The position numbers and the translations under genes were made by a program. Under the pieces are notes generated by a model. The model was not told the origin of the DNA. It saw only the letters and a program-made list of their open reading frames with translations, and did not search any database. Of a stretch of 23,898 nt of DNA, positions 1 to 10,000 are shown in pieces; within the stretch, counting starts at the first letter, position 1; each line of letters starts with the position of its first letter. This DNA is from Gymnopilus junonius (taxonomy: Eukaryota; Basidiomycota; Agaricomycetes; Agaricales; Galerinaceae), in the NCBI GenBank assembly GCA_015501075.1, contig JADNYJ010000475.1:1-23898 (forward strand), read 5' to 3'.

Positions 1-46
1 ATGAGAGCGTCAAAGCACTGCCGTTGTTGAAAAAATCGACACTCAC

Positions 47-170
47 CCTCACCCGCTTCGAAGTTGTCACTGAGTCAGATATATTAATGACAATGTTTTC
101 TTTATTGTGCTTTTCAGCGACACTTTCCGCTTGCTTGACCCTCTTCTGTCTCTCGCTAATGGCATAGCGC
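47..170 (-). CDS. possible internal exon of a gene running off the left edge
   Basis: On the minus strand a candidate acceptor (TTCTAG, at 171-176) is followed by an open frame of about 40 codons. It ends at a good donor, GTGAGT (41-46); a second donor, GTGAGG, lies six bases earlier. The encoded peptide is charged and helix-prone (it starts RYAISERQKRVKQ) and has coding-like composition. No start or stop is seen and the gene would continue beyond base 1. I do not recognise a family. It could be chance, since the exon is short. Confidence 0.25.
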
Positions 171-1266
171 CTAGAATTGTGAAACCGACTGACAACACGA
201 AGGGCGAAATATAACTTATTTTCCTGATCTTCTTTAGCAAAAAGATCAGGGTGCCGTTGCAGGAGCTATATAGAGATTGAATTATATTTCAGAATAGACT
301 TTTGCATCAAATAACTCTTGCCTCTTTCTCTACATTTTTGAGAGCCTGTGGTTGACTAAAAGGTGAAAATTTCTCGTCAAGGTGCCTTCTTGTGAGCTCT
401 CTAAGAGTTTCCTATATTGACATTGTATGGTAGTCAAAATTATGGGACATATGCCATTGATAAATTTGCTTGCCTTGATTCCTTTCGAGACTGTTGATGC
501 AGCTGGAAGGCCAAGAAGGTCTAAAAGTTGGGGAAACTGAATCATGGAAGGGAATCATGAGCAACGGTATGTGAAATAAGGGTGAGAAATACACAACTGG
601 TTCTTTATTGTGATTGTATCCGAAGTGATCTAGACTGTGTCAGCCAGATTCGACCTTGAGTAGAAAAGAATGCCTACATTGGGAAGGCATGCGTCTTCAT
701 CTAAAAGTCCAGAGATGACTGATGGAACCTAAGATGGGTCAATGGAGAAAAAACGCAGAGCCATGGTTATATACAAATTCAAATGATCTTGTGGCGGTGT
801 CAACATGAAGGACTGAGTCAACGAAGTTTTAACTTTAAAGTTTTATGCTAGGCTTGGCCCAAAAGAAAGATGATCAGGAATAGGCTCCTAAATGTGTCAT
901 AAAAAGTATTTAATAAAAAATAGGATGCTTTGAATTCTCTAGGCCTAGTTCTAGTTCGGGTCCTCGGACAGGGATATGGTGAATGTAGAGGGATGTCAAG
1001 GAAATATACCATGGGGTAAACAAGCATTACAATGCTTCCAGTTGACTGTTAGTCAACAAATTTTAGTGCTTTACACAAAGAAAATGAGTAAAGAAAAGTC
1101 GTGAAATGTCTGAATCTACTAGAACTCAGAAAACGCATGAGGTCTGAAGAAGATTATGCGCTCTATCAGTCGCATAAATTTCATGGAATCTAGTATTTAC
1201 ATATGTAAAGTGAACAAAAACATGTTGAGTCACGGACTTCGAAGATAGCTTATTCTCTCAATGACT
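171..1266. other. intergenic stretch, no supported gene
   Basis: AT-rich sequence with only short ORFs (under 75 codons) that lack splice signals or recognisable motifs. It should hold the 3' UTR and terminator of the minus-strand gene ending at 1267. I see no RNA gene or repeat in it. Confidence 0.5.
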
Positions 1267-2722
1267 TCAGCTAAAACTTCTCTCAAACTGGTCCTCCAAG
1301 ATGTCCAAATCCATCTCCGAAACCGTTTTCTCATTTCCCTCCTGCGGATCTGAATTCAAATGTCCCATAATGATCCTCCTTAATACATTTCTCCACTTGG
1401 CTTGCGAAAATCTTGCCAACGAGCAGAGATACTCATTGGTTACACACCCATATTCGATGAAGTTGATCAAAAATTGGACCATGGGCAGTTGACAGTTCTC
1501 CAGAAACATATGTATGTAATATGCGGGGTCCTGTTCGAGGTCCTGGTTTGATTTCGAGCTTGCTTGTTGCGTGCTTTCAATCATTCGAGTATTGATGGGC
1601 ACTCGATTAAATTGGGACCTATCACCAATGTCATTATACCTGTTTATTGAATTACCGATACTGATATGAGAGGAAGAGGAGACAGAGGCCTGTGTAGAGG
1701 GGCCTGCAATGGATGCTGCTGAAGTAGAGTTAAAGTGAAGGGGTTGATAGTTGAAGTTTAGACTTGAAATTTGACCTCCTACAGACCGAGTGGGTAAGGG
1801 AGGGTGACAAGCTAATGCTGATGGCCCAGACGAGTCGTGGAGGATCCTTGGGAAGCCTTCAAGGTGAAACACTAATTTCCTTCACCTTCCCCCTTTCTCC
1901 TTTGGAGGAAAGACATTTTCTTCTCCCTATTCAGAGCGTCAGCATTATCAAAGTGAAAAAGTGTAGATAGACTGCCATATGGAGACCTCCATCCTTTGAG
2001 TTCGGGTCTGCAACTGAATCAGACAGTTCGTTAACTTCATTTTTTTTCTTCTCCAGTACTTGCGATCGGCTGCCGATAACGCGCCTTCTCAACTTAAAAA
2101 GTTCCTTGTACATTCCAGGAGTCTTGCCAATTCTCCGTCTCCTTTCATAGTGATAGCGGGATGCAGTGCGAATGGCGCTGTACAGTCTTTTCTCGTTCTT
2201 GTCTTTCTCTTCAGTAGAAAAGATATGGGGAAGTTGATGTACGAGCTGAGGAGGAAGGGAATAAAAATAAAGGGAAATAAAAGAAACAAAAAATAGGAGT
2301 ACCTTCTCTCGCATCCTCTTAATAGCCCCGGGTTGTTCCCCTGGGGTAAAATCGTCGTCAAACTCTTGGGATGCCAACTCTCTGAGAATATTCTGTTCAG
2401 CACATCGAGTGTGAAAAGGCAAGTTAAGCCACATATTGCAGATTAAGAATGACTCAAAGTTCACCTTGAGTTCTTGGGCGCCTACATGTTTGATCGACAG
2501 GCCCAGTAATCGCGCTAATTGGTGGAACTAGAAAGATTAAAAGTGGAAATCAAACAACAGAATCATTTTGAGTTATAAGTATGTGCGAACGAACATGCAA
2601 CTGGAACACTGACAGGTTCTTCCTTACAATCGAGGTCAAGATGACTGAGGGCTAGAAGAATGTATTAACATAAGGCTTTAGAGAAATGTTCTCCTTAGCA
2701 AAAGCAATGCATACTCACTCAT
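1267..2722 (-). CDS. orphan five-exon protein, 380 aa
   Basis: Exons on the minus strand are 2722-2719, 2644-2595, 2527-2303, 2245-1987 and 1871-1267. They total 1,143 nt with consistent phases, giving 380 aa. The first coding exon is only four bases (ATGA), followed by donor GTGAGT. The middle exons encode an alpha-helical segment starting FHQLARLLGLSIKHVG, then a strongly basic region (YERRRRIGKTPG). Next come a Ser/Thr-rich linker and a helical C-terminal block (FLENCQLPMVQFLINFIEYG) of a kind I associate with Agaricomycete hypothetical proteins. That association is from memory and unchecked. A 72-nt in-frame GT-AG segment inside exon 3 (GTGAACTT...GAACAG) could be an optional intron. The basic region may bind nucleic acid or direct nuclear import, but no named domain is visible and function is unknown. 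The frame is intact throughout. Confidence 0.78.
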
Positions 2723-2725
2723 TTC

Positions 2726-2743
2726 GATGATGATGATGATGAT
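2726..2743. repeat. GAT trinucleotide repeat, six copies, in a 5' leader
   Basis: Six perfect GAT units (ATC on the transcribed sense) lie three bases upstream of the start codon of the minus-strand orphan gene. They are therefore within its 5' UTR. Confidence 0.9.
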
Positions 2744-2807
2744 AATAAAGATGCAGCTAGGACCTCCAGAGGAGAGCTTTGAGAGAGATCCGGTGAAGGT
2801 CAGAGTG

Positions 2808-2815
2808 TTTAAATA
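2808..2815 (-). promoter_or_regulatory. TATA-like element (TATTTAAA) of the orphan gene
   Basis: The minus strand reads TATTTAAA about 90 nt upstream of the start codon at 2722. This is a plausible distance for a core promoter with a short leader. The match is to a generic motif only. Confidence 0.3.
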
Positions 2816-2822
2816 CCTGTAA

Positions 2823-3457
2823 GACGCGTCCGTCCATTGGCCTGCAAATATCACGTTACAACGCGTCTTTTTGCATTGATTGTCCTTTCGGGTAAATTAA
2901 CAACATATTTTAAAGTTTTGGCAGATTCGCAACTTGTCTAGACTCTAAGCTTTTTCTATGGAAAATAAATAGGAAGGGGCACCTCATTGCACAGGTGTCG
3001 ACCTTACCTTGCCAAATTCATACACGCTTAACTCAAAATGAATGCAAACCCTCATCAGCAAGTCGGCCATTTACTTTTTAGCTTTTCCGCTTTTTGGCCA
3101 ATTCTTCGAAAATTTAGTACGTCGTATGATCAGTAATGGCAAATTTTTGCATTGATTCGCATCCTGTGCCGCGATTCGTGATACAGAAAATCGATTTCGT
3201 GGTCCTCTTCAGCTCTGGCCTTCCTGAACATTTGATACAAAGTCCACGCTTTTCGGCAATCCGGGCCCGGATTCTGATGGCCAGCTTTTCGTCCCTTTTA
3301 TTACCTTTTTTTAGCTTGTACAAGCGAAAAAAAGCTAATGGCCGAAGTGCTGATGCTAACACACTTCAGTTGGTGTACCATCCGACGACGACTCAGCATC
3401 CGCCCAAGCACCAATTACCATCGTTTTTTTCTAAAAGAGCACCACAAATATGCCATT
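2823..3457. other. divergent promoter region between two genes
   Basis: This is the region between the minus-strand orphan gene and the plus-strand nucleotidyltransferase gene, so it should carry both promoters. It holds a 16-bp perfect palindrome at 3258-3273. It also holds an imperfect inverted pair, GGCCATT plus AGCTTTT near 3066 and its near-complement near 3324-3343. A minus-strand open frame at 3362-3114 encodes a basic, Cys-containing peptide and is treated separately as a weak candidate. Confidence 0.5.
3258..3273. repeat. 16-bp perfect palindrome AATCCGGGCCCGGATT
   Basis: The sequence AATCCGGGCCCGGATT equals its own reverse complement. It sits in the divergent promoter region, 185 nt upstream of the nucleotidyltransferase start codon. 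Its symmetric CGG/CCG content resembles sites bound by dimeric Zn2Cys6 factors, but no factor can be named. Confidence 0.9.
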
Positions 3458-4380
3458 ATGTCCATTCCGACGTTTGACTACGTAAAAAAATGCTTGGCCC
3501 CTGTTTGGGAAGACGAGGAATACAAGCGTGATATACTCTGGGCTGGGGTATTTGGCTCTGTAGCCCGAAATCGTGCCAGGGAAGAGTCCGATGTCGATGT
3601 TCTCATCGTACTTAAAGAGCACGAGCGCTCAGGTGAACCCATAGATCTTCGTGAAAGTAAGTTTTATCTGTCGTTATGCCCAGTATATGTCTCAGTCTCT
3701 CCAGGACTTGCTGAAACCTGTGCCCGCGAGGTGTCACTGATGTGTATATGGCAAGGACCGCATTGGGCCTGGGGCCATGTTCGCGTTGAGGCCCTGCTTT
3801 CAAGTCGAACGGTTTACGGGAACCGCCAAGACGTTGAGCATCTTCGTCTAGAGGCCATGACCATCTTGGAGAATGGATTGACAAGGTTCAATAACGTCGC
3901 GGATGCAGTCGGAAAACTCAAGAAATGTGTCGCAGGGGTGCAAACTCTTGAGGTACTGTTGGAACTCCCACTTGCCACCGTGTCACTGACTTTGTTTAGA
4001 ATTTCATTCAGCCCTCCCGGGAATATGCGCGGGAGGTATGCATTCTGGAGCTCAGGAAAATCACTAAACTGTTAGACATTCAGCCACTGCACCACCCCAT
4101 CAGGACAATGCTCGTCTGGATGGTATTCGACCACGTTGATCAGATTCGTACACTCTTAACTCAAAACGAGCTGGATGTCACCGTAGGAGATGCGCCAATT
4201 TGGAGGATAATATGGGATCACCTCCAACCCACCTCAATGACCATGTGGTGTCTTGACTCCGGGTGTGCGGTCGGTGGGCGAAAGTATATCCGACACATCT
4301 TAGCCTCGAAGAGATTAGCTGATAGATTTGAGGAAGGAGGTGAAGTTGAGGGTAATATGTATAAAGATATTATTCGGTGA
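3458..4380 (+). CDS. minimal nucleotidyltransferase (MNT/MntA-like) with helical, possibly HEPN-like C-terminus
   Basis: Exons 3458-3656, 3705-3952 and 4000-4380 (introns of 48 and 47 nt) give 828 nt, 275 aa. Residues about 22-120 form a Pol-beta-fold minimal nucleotidyltransferase. The motif G33-S34, ten residues, D45-V46-D47 matches the GSX10DXD signature of prokaryotic MntA. In those proteins it binds Mg-ATP so that AMP can be transferred to a HepT (HEPN) partner. The usual third carboxylate, expected in a 'VDL' segment about 30 residues later, appears as Ser77 (EVSL). Exon 3 is helix-rich and has two R-X4-H sequences, R218-H223 (RIIWDH) and R243-H248 (RKYIRH). R-X4-6-H is the HEPN RNase signature, so an MNT-HEPN fusion is possible, but this half is unproven. 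The start at 3458 is preferred over an in-frame ATG at 3338 because the domain begins just after it and the upstream residues look non-conserved. The first intron is frame-neutral, so retention would add 16 residues. No signal peptide or membrane segment is seen; it is likely cytosolic or nuclear. Confidence 0.8.
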
Positions 4381-4554
4381 CCATGTTTTTTCTACATATG
4401 CTATTTTTATAATTTCGCCCACACCCACTTCAACGTCCCGACCCAACGGAGGTTTGTCGACAAAGCAAAACACGAAAACGACTCCAGTAGCGCAGTGGTT
4501 CTCACAAAAAATACCTATAAAAATGATCCTCTAGTACCGCTAAATCCAACTCCG
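4381..4554. other. convergent 3' spacer
   Basis: Short spacer between the stop of the nucleotidyltransferase and the 3' end of the decayed minus-strand gene. It is expected to hold both 3' UTRs. No specific signal is recognised. Confidence 0.4.
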
Positions 4555-5520
4555 TCAGATATCAAGAATTTCTTTTAGTACCGCTTCCCTTCTCTCGAGC
4601 GAAACCCTAGCAATCTTGCGAAGATCACCCTCCGTTCTGCGGCTATAATCTATCAAACTAGAGTAAATAAGACCCATAGACGATGTGCAAGCCTCCAAGA
4701 ATTTGCCCACTGCATGCGCTTCTTTGTATAAATCGGAGTTGTAGCTGTCTAATGTTGGCATTGCCATTAAGAACTTGAAATTTGAGCGCCGATAAGCCCC
4801 TAGAAAATAGAAGAGTGGGGCTTGCTATCCAGTCCTGTGGCCCTAGTAGGCCGCGGCCCTGGTAATTCCTGAATAAAACACAAGAAGCCGAGGACATTTA
4901 GGATTTCAAAAGCTTGTGAAGGGTTCGGCGCGTTGAGAGCGAGTACAGTCAGCTCGAGCCTTGATCGTTTTCTATAATGGCTGAAGTTGAAAGGAGATCA
5001 GAAAAAGCGGAGGTAGCAGCGATTCACATACCTATGCGACACATTTCAAGCAAGATTCAGATCGTAGTCATGAAGCTCCATGTACTAAAGCTGGAAATTT
5101 CTGAAAATAAAGTAGATAATTATATAATAATAGAAGAAAAATCTGTGTCTGGACTCCTCACCTGGTGGTGTACGATTGTTTTAAAATTTAGTTACCCATG
5201 AATAAAATATAACCTTAGTCTGAATGGGGTACAATGGCACCAAGCGCATAATCAGTGCTTTCAAACCGCAGCTCCAAGTTCCAATTCGAAAATACGCGTA
5301 GGACTCTTGACTCTAAAGAGAGAAATTGAAAGAAATTGAAAATTTTCAAAGAGGTGGGGATACTTACCGATACATCGTTTCCCGACGAGAACCTGGAGCC
5401 TGAAGCTCTTGAAGCTTACGCGGCAGTGAGAACACTTTTGTCTTTGGGGCGGGCAATTTTGGAAAGTTTAGTCCACCTGAAAGTGAAATTTCCCAGAGGC
5501 TTTAGGGACATGTATATCTG
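4555..5520 (-). pseudogene. decayed multi-exon gene of unknown function
   Basis: The minus strand shows three canonical fungal introns: 5367-5313 (GTAAGT...TTTAG, 55 nt), 5161-5101 (GTGAGG...TTTCAG, 61 nt) and 5031-4981 (GTATGT...TTCAG, 51 nt). The exons between them have coding-like frames, but none can be joined cleanly. Exon 5100-5032, read in the frame that continues into exon 4980 onward, has two in-frame stops, TAG and TGA. Exon 4980 onward reads RLELTVLALNAPNPSQAFEI and stops near 4800 without a usable donor. The last block, 4767-4555, is a clean 70-codon helical frame (starts MAMPTLDSYNSDLYKEAH, ends ILDI). I do not recognise the family. Alternatives are unusual splicing or sequence errors in a live gene. 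Confidence 0.35.
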
Positions 5521-6013
5521 AGGAGGTGCGAAGGTCGACAGTTACTTATTAATTTGAGTTCATAACTCCTCTGACGCTGACGCTGACGCGACGCCCTGGT
5601 CTGGTTTGGTCGGCTTTGAGGCTGCGTTGGATGCGTGTAGTAAGTAAGCAGCGGCAGCAGCAGTAGCACAAGAACGCTTGCTAGTTAGGCTGGCGGTGTG
5701 ATCATTCCACCATAAGCTGCGTCAGGATATGATATGGAGGAAAAGAGAGGTGAAGATGATTTGTACAGTTGGCTTGAAAGTTGTGCCTGTTTTTTTTTTT
5801 TTCGAAGTTTGACTTTGTAAATTTTGGAGCTTGAAAGACGAAGACGAGGGCTCGAGTTATCAGCTGAGTACGAGATCCGGGAGATGAACGCTGCGTGGTA
5901 AATCTCAATAGCCACAGGGTGACAAGTGTTCCTAGTCCGGTATTACTGATAAGCATTTAGCTTAAGCCGAGTGATTAAGTGTATTGGAGCCTGAGACGGT
6001 GAGAGTGAGAGTG

Positions 6014-6020
6014 TATATAA
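6014..6020 (+). promoter_or_regulatory. TATA box candidate (TATATAA)
   Basis: A strong TATATAA followed about 70 nt later by GTAAGAAT, a good splice donor. This would fit a promoter with a short first non-coding exon and a long leader intron for the downstream giant gene. No acceptor can be assigned with confidence. Confidence 0.3.
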
Positions 6021-6160
6021 ACGCCAGGCTTCATTTCTAGATTGCGAATTGCAAACTAGTCAAGGTTCGAGTCAAGACGAGCAGGGTAAGAATCAGGATA
6101 TCGATTATCGGACCCTATGTACGTCGCTAGACTAGAACATCCAGGAAAGCGATGATGTTA

Positions 6161-6216
6161 AGCGAGAGGATAAGACAAGACAAGACGAGAAAGACGAGAA
6201 GAGAGAAGAGAAGACA
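6161..6216 (+). repeat. purine-rich (AAGACGAGA-like) tract
   Basis: Around 55 bases almost entirely A and G, with irregular repeats of AAGACAAGAC and AAGACGAGA. CT/GA tracts of this kind are common in fungal promoters. Confidence 0.7.
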
Positions 6217-6996
6217 GTCAATGCGGGAACCTAGGACGGACATAAGTCAATGCAAGTTCAGGCAGGGGGGGAGGTTATCAGGGGATCGATATCATATCAG
6301 TCTTTTGCGTGTTAACGCTTAACCTTCAGTATCATGCTTCATGCTCAATGTCGACTGTCAGTTGGGACTAAACGACAAGATGGTACTGTGCACAGCCAGC
6401 ATAGCGCCCAATTGTTTTTTTTTGTGTTTCCGTCTCCGAGTCATTGGCTGGAGCAAGCGTTTTACATACTTGCGTCGTTGGTGCAAGCGACCCTGCATAC
6501 ATGCCTTAGGCCAAAGGCCACGAGGTGGGGTCACTCGTTCTCCTTTCGAATTTTGATGACTGGATCCTGTCAGTTTTGTTCTAGTTATTACGGAATTTGT
6601 CGTAATGCTATTGATAAGTCAAAGTTTCGCTTTGCTTCCTGAGCGGGTCGTTTTGTGCAGAGGTGCGATTTTGTAGAGACTGACAGTGTGTTTTTGAGTA
6701 GGTTCAATTGACGATTGCATTTGCATAGTTGAACGAGAGGAAAATTTTAGGAAAAAGTGGCAATGGTGGAAGAGAAAGCGAGAAAAGACGGGACGGGGGG
6801 ACGGGCGTTATACCCGCTCTCGGCGGCGGGTTCGGTCGCCAAACTCGACCACGTTCCTCAGGGAGAGGGCACGCTGTAAACCTCATTGCAGTCCCATTCC
6901 TTACAAATAGGCGTTGATAGGCATTTACTTTCCTCGAGAACATAGCCTTTCACTTTCGACGCAGCCCCCCTCCAGTTCATTACTGTGTTGCAGCAA

Positions 6997-7058
6997 GTAA
7001 GTCGTATTGAAGCCCAAGCTTCTCCCGGCAGACTGACATCCCGTTCCTTCCGATCCAG
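6997..7058 (+). other. 5' UTR intron of the giant gene
   Basis: GTAAGT at 6997 and a pyrimidine-flanked ...GATCCAG ending at 7058 define a 62-nt intron containing a CTGAC branch-like sequence. The first ATG after it is at 7069. This is the reason for choosing that start codon. Confidence 0.7.
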
Positions 7059-7068
7059 GAAGGGGCCG

Positions 7069-10000
7069 ATGCATCACCAAACATGGCAATCACCGGCCAT
7101 CGGATCGACAAGTCACCATCACTTTCACCAGCAGCCTCATCCGCTCGTTGGGCCGCAAGCTGAGCAGTGTCGCCCGAGCTACTCGTACACGGCGCACGTA
7201 CAGTACTACCATCCCCGGCCGCAATTCCAGTTCCACCCTCCGCTCCCTCCGCCGCCGCCGCCATTACCCCCGCCGCCGCCGCCGCCTCCTCCGTCGCTTG
7301 CTCAACATCAGCAGCATCCGCATCGTCATTTACCTCAAGCGGCTGGGTTTGAGTTTGGGTTCCCTACTGCTGCTGCTGCTGGTGTCCCGTACGGAATTAA
7401 CAGTGCTCCTTCGGGTCAGGGTCAGAGTCAGAGGGCTGCGTACGACCTCGCTATGAGCCAGCGAGAGCGAGCGCAATTCCCGCAATATGCTACTCGCGGT
7501 AGGAGGCCCAATAATGCGACCGCGAACGGGAATGGACATGCCCATACGCGTATTGGGCCGGCACCAGGTCGTAAATATTGGAAGGAGGTAGACGCAGCGT
7601 CGTCTTACGATTCCTCATCGTCCAGTGAGGATGTAGAGAGGAGTAAACGGCGGTTGTGGAAAAATAAGAGTCCCTCCCAAGCTGGTCCTTACACGGACGG
7701 AGGAGATTCGGCTTCAGCGCCGCCCTCGACTCTGCAGATGCAGATGCAGGCGCAGTGGTACTCCTCCACGCCCCCCCATGCGCCTCCGTCGGCTCTGATG
7801 GTTCATACTCCTCGTTATGTGCCTGTCTCTCCTCCTATGCGCATTCCTCCGAGTCCGGCGATGACTGTGGGTGTTGCTCCTGCTTCCCGGAATCATAATC
7901 ATAGCCATACTGCTAGCCAGGAACGTAAGAGGAAGGACAAGCATTGGACACAACGATCCCGATCGCCTACGCCCAAGTTGATCTCTGCGATTCCGCCTCT
8001 CAAACGCAGGAAAATCGAGCATTTACCTCCTCCGAATCCGGGTCCTTATGCTACCCAAGTCCAAGTTCAGGATTCATATTCACAACCTCCTCACCCTCAC
8101 GCGCACGCACACCCCCCTCCCCCTGGACAACCGCAATATCATGTATTGATGTCAACCAGCAACAAATGCAGATGCAGCAAGCGCTCTCGATTGATAGTAA
8201 CCTTTCCATCTCGACTGCAGCGCCGTATCAATCCGATCTTATGCCGCCGCCCTCATCGTTCCGTCAGTATCCCCCGTTTCAAAGTCAAAGTCAAAGTCAA
8301 GCTCAACCCCGGCCGCAACCACAACTGCACTCACAACCGCAACCACAACCACAACCACAACCACAGCATCAGAATTCAGCTCCAGTTTTACCTACCAGAG
8401 GCACAGGGAGACTCGTCCCAGTGCGCAATGAGGATTGGCCCCAGCAACAGCAGCAGCATCCGCCGCCGCCTCTTACACACGGAGGCTCTGGGCACCCGCC
8501 TCCTCCAGCCTCAGGCTCAGGCTCGAACGTGTCTTTGCCTTCCCCCTCTACATTCCAACTGCCGCCGCCACCGCCACCGCCTCCATGGGTCACGTCTGGT
8601 TTAGGATCAGGATCGTCGCAGGCATAAAACGAGAAGAAGCGGAAGATTTATCTCTCGCACTTTCGTATTCGCCTGTAAAGATGGAGGATCTCGCGTCGTC
8701 TTCTTCGGCTTTGTTTGGGATTGTGCCAAAGAAGGAGGAGCCGGTGTCGCCTGTGAGTGTGCGGCGGCAGCAGCAACAGGGACAGTCCATGTCCATGGCT
8801 GTGGAATCTACACTGGCGAAGGGTGGTATTCAGCCGTCTGCGCCTGGGTATTCTATTATGGATGTGTACGGAGATGTAGAGGGGGGTGGGGTGTGCATGG
8901 GCATGGAAATCTAGGTGGAGAGGCAGATGGAGATGCGCAAGGAGAGATGGAGGATGAGGATGAGATGGACCCTAATGATGTTCAAGCTACGTCGTATTCG
9001 TATTCGTTTCAGCAACAGAGCCAGCTTCAATTTCAGCACCAGCAACAACACCAGCAACAACAGCCTCACCACCAGCCTCAGCAGCAACAACAATACCAGT
9101 CTCAACACCAGCCTCAATATCAGGACCAGCAGCAGCAACAATACCAGCCTCCACATCAAATTGCAAACCAGCTCCCAAACGCGTATCAAAACTCGAGCCA
9201 AAGTTCTTATGCGCCCCATAGTCATACCTCTTACCCGCCTCAGAGCCAAAACTACCCACAATTTCAGCCTCAGCCTCAGCCCCAGCCCCAGCCTCAGTTT
9301 GAGCATCACCTGCACCCGCACCCGAACTCTCACACTCAATCTCATTTGCATCAAAGCGCTATAGCTATTTCGCATCACACTCAGAGTCAGACTGACGCGT
9401 ACCAAAATGTCCACGTGCCACACGCGCCTCATCACGTGCTCCCGCCCTCGTCTCATCCAGCTGGTGCTTACCCCGGCTCGCCCCCGCCCCCGCCTCAAAG
9501 GCAAACCCAAAACTCGCAGCGCCAACAAAACCTGCCAGCGCCCGCACATACCCACTCTCTCGTGTCTATCCCCGACCCCGGCCCTGCCCCAAGCCCACCC
9601 GGCGCCGGTCCTGCCCCCACCCCCGGCGCAGCGTTTCTACCAAAGAACCACTGCTTACAGCCGCGCAAGCTCATCAAGTCAGCTACGACGTTTTTTCCCT
9701 ACCCTGCTACGTGTCGGCGGCCGAATGTGAACTATGAGGCGAATCAGCGGGAGTTTTATTTGGAGAAGAAGAGGGAGTTGGTGGTTGGAAGGGGGTTTAA
9801 GAAGGAGAAGGTGCTTTTGAGGTTGGTTTTTTTTTTCTTTTTTTGGTTTTTGCTTTATGTTTGTCTTTGTATCTTTTTTTCCCTTTCATTTTTTTCCAAG
9901 ATTTTTTTATTTATCCAACTCTGATCATTTTGACCGACGCTAATCCTCTCGTTTTTCTTGTCTTTTAGTGACGATGGGATTATAATCGAATGGTCATCCA

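Larger units (their letters stand above)
5521..6996. other. promoter and leader region of the giant gene
   Basis: About 1.5 kb without a supported protein gene. It holds a short GACGCT tandem at about 5575-5592, a TATA element at 6014-6020, a possible leader donor (GTAAGAAT) at about 6086, and a GA-rich tract at 6161-6216. The last part, ending in CAGCAA at 6996, is the 5' UTR exon joined to 7059. Short ORFs on both strands here look like noise. Confidence 0.5.

Noticed and set aside
330..594. Two overlapping minus-strand ORFs of 60-71 codons
   Set aside because: No splice signals, no motif, composition like random AT-rich DNA.
3338..3457. Upstream in-frame ATG giving a 40-residue extension to the nucleotidyltransferase
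   Set aside because: The extension has no domain character. The ATG at 3458 directly precedes the fold and follows a pyrimidine-rich leader.
5955..6075. tRNA or SINE-like element: A-box-like GCCGAGTGATTAAG near 5966 and B-box-like GGTTCGAGTC near 6064
   Set aside because: No acceptor stem, anticodon arm or cloverleaf can be formed, and the spacing is too wide for a normal tRNA. A TATATAA lies between the boxes. Probably chance.
8143..8159. A 17-nt GT-AG micro-intron (GTATTGATGTCAACCAG) that would fix the first frame jump
   Set aside because: It would be far shorter than any other intron here (minimum 47 nt). The same -1 shift recurs at sites with no such GT-AG pair, so a single missing base is simpler.
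8864..8914. A 51-nt intron GTGTAC...CTAG at the third frame jump
   Set aside because: Its length is a multiple of three, so it would not produce the observed frame change.
8911..9555. Long minus-strand frame opposite the Gln-rich part of the giant gene
   Set aside because: It is the mirror of CAG/CAA/CAC-rich codons, giving a Leu/Val/Arg-only pseudo-protein with no start context or splice sites.
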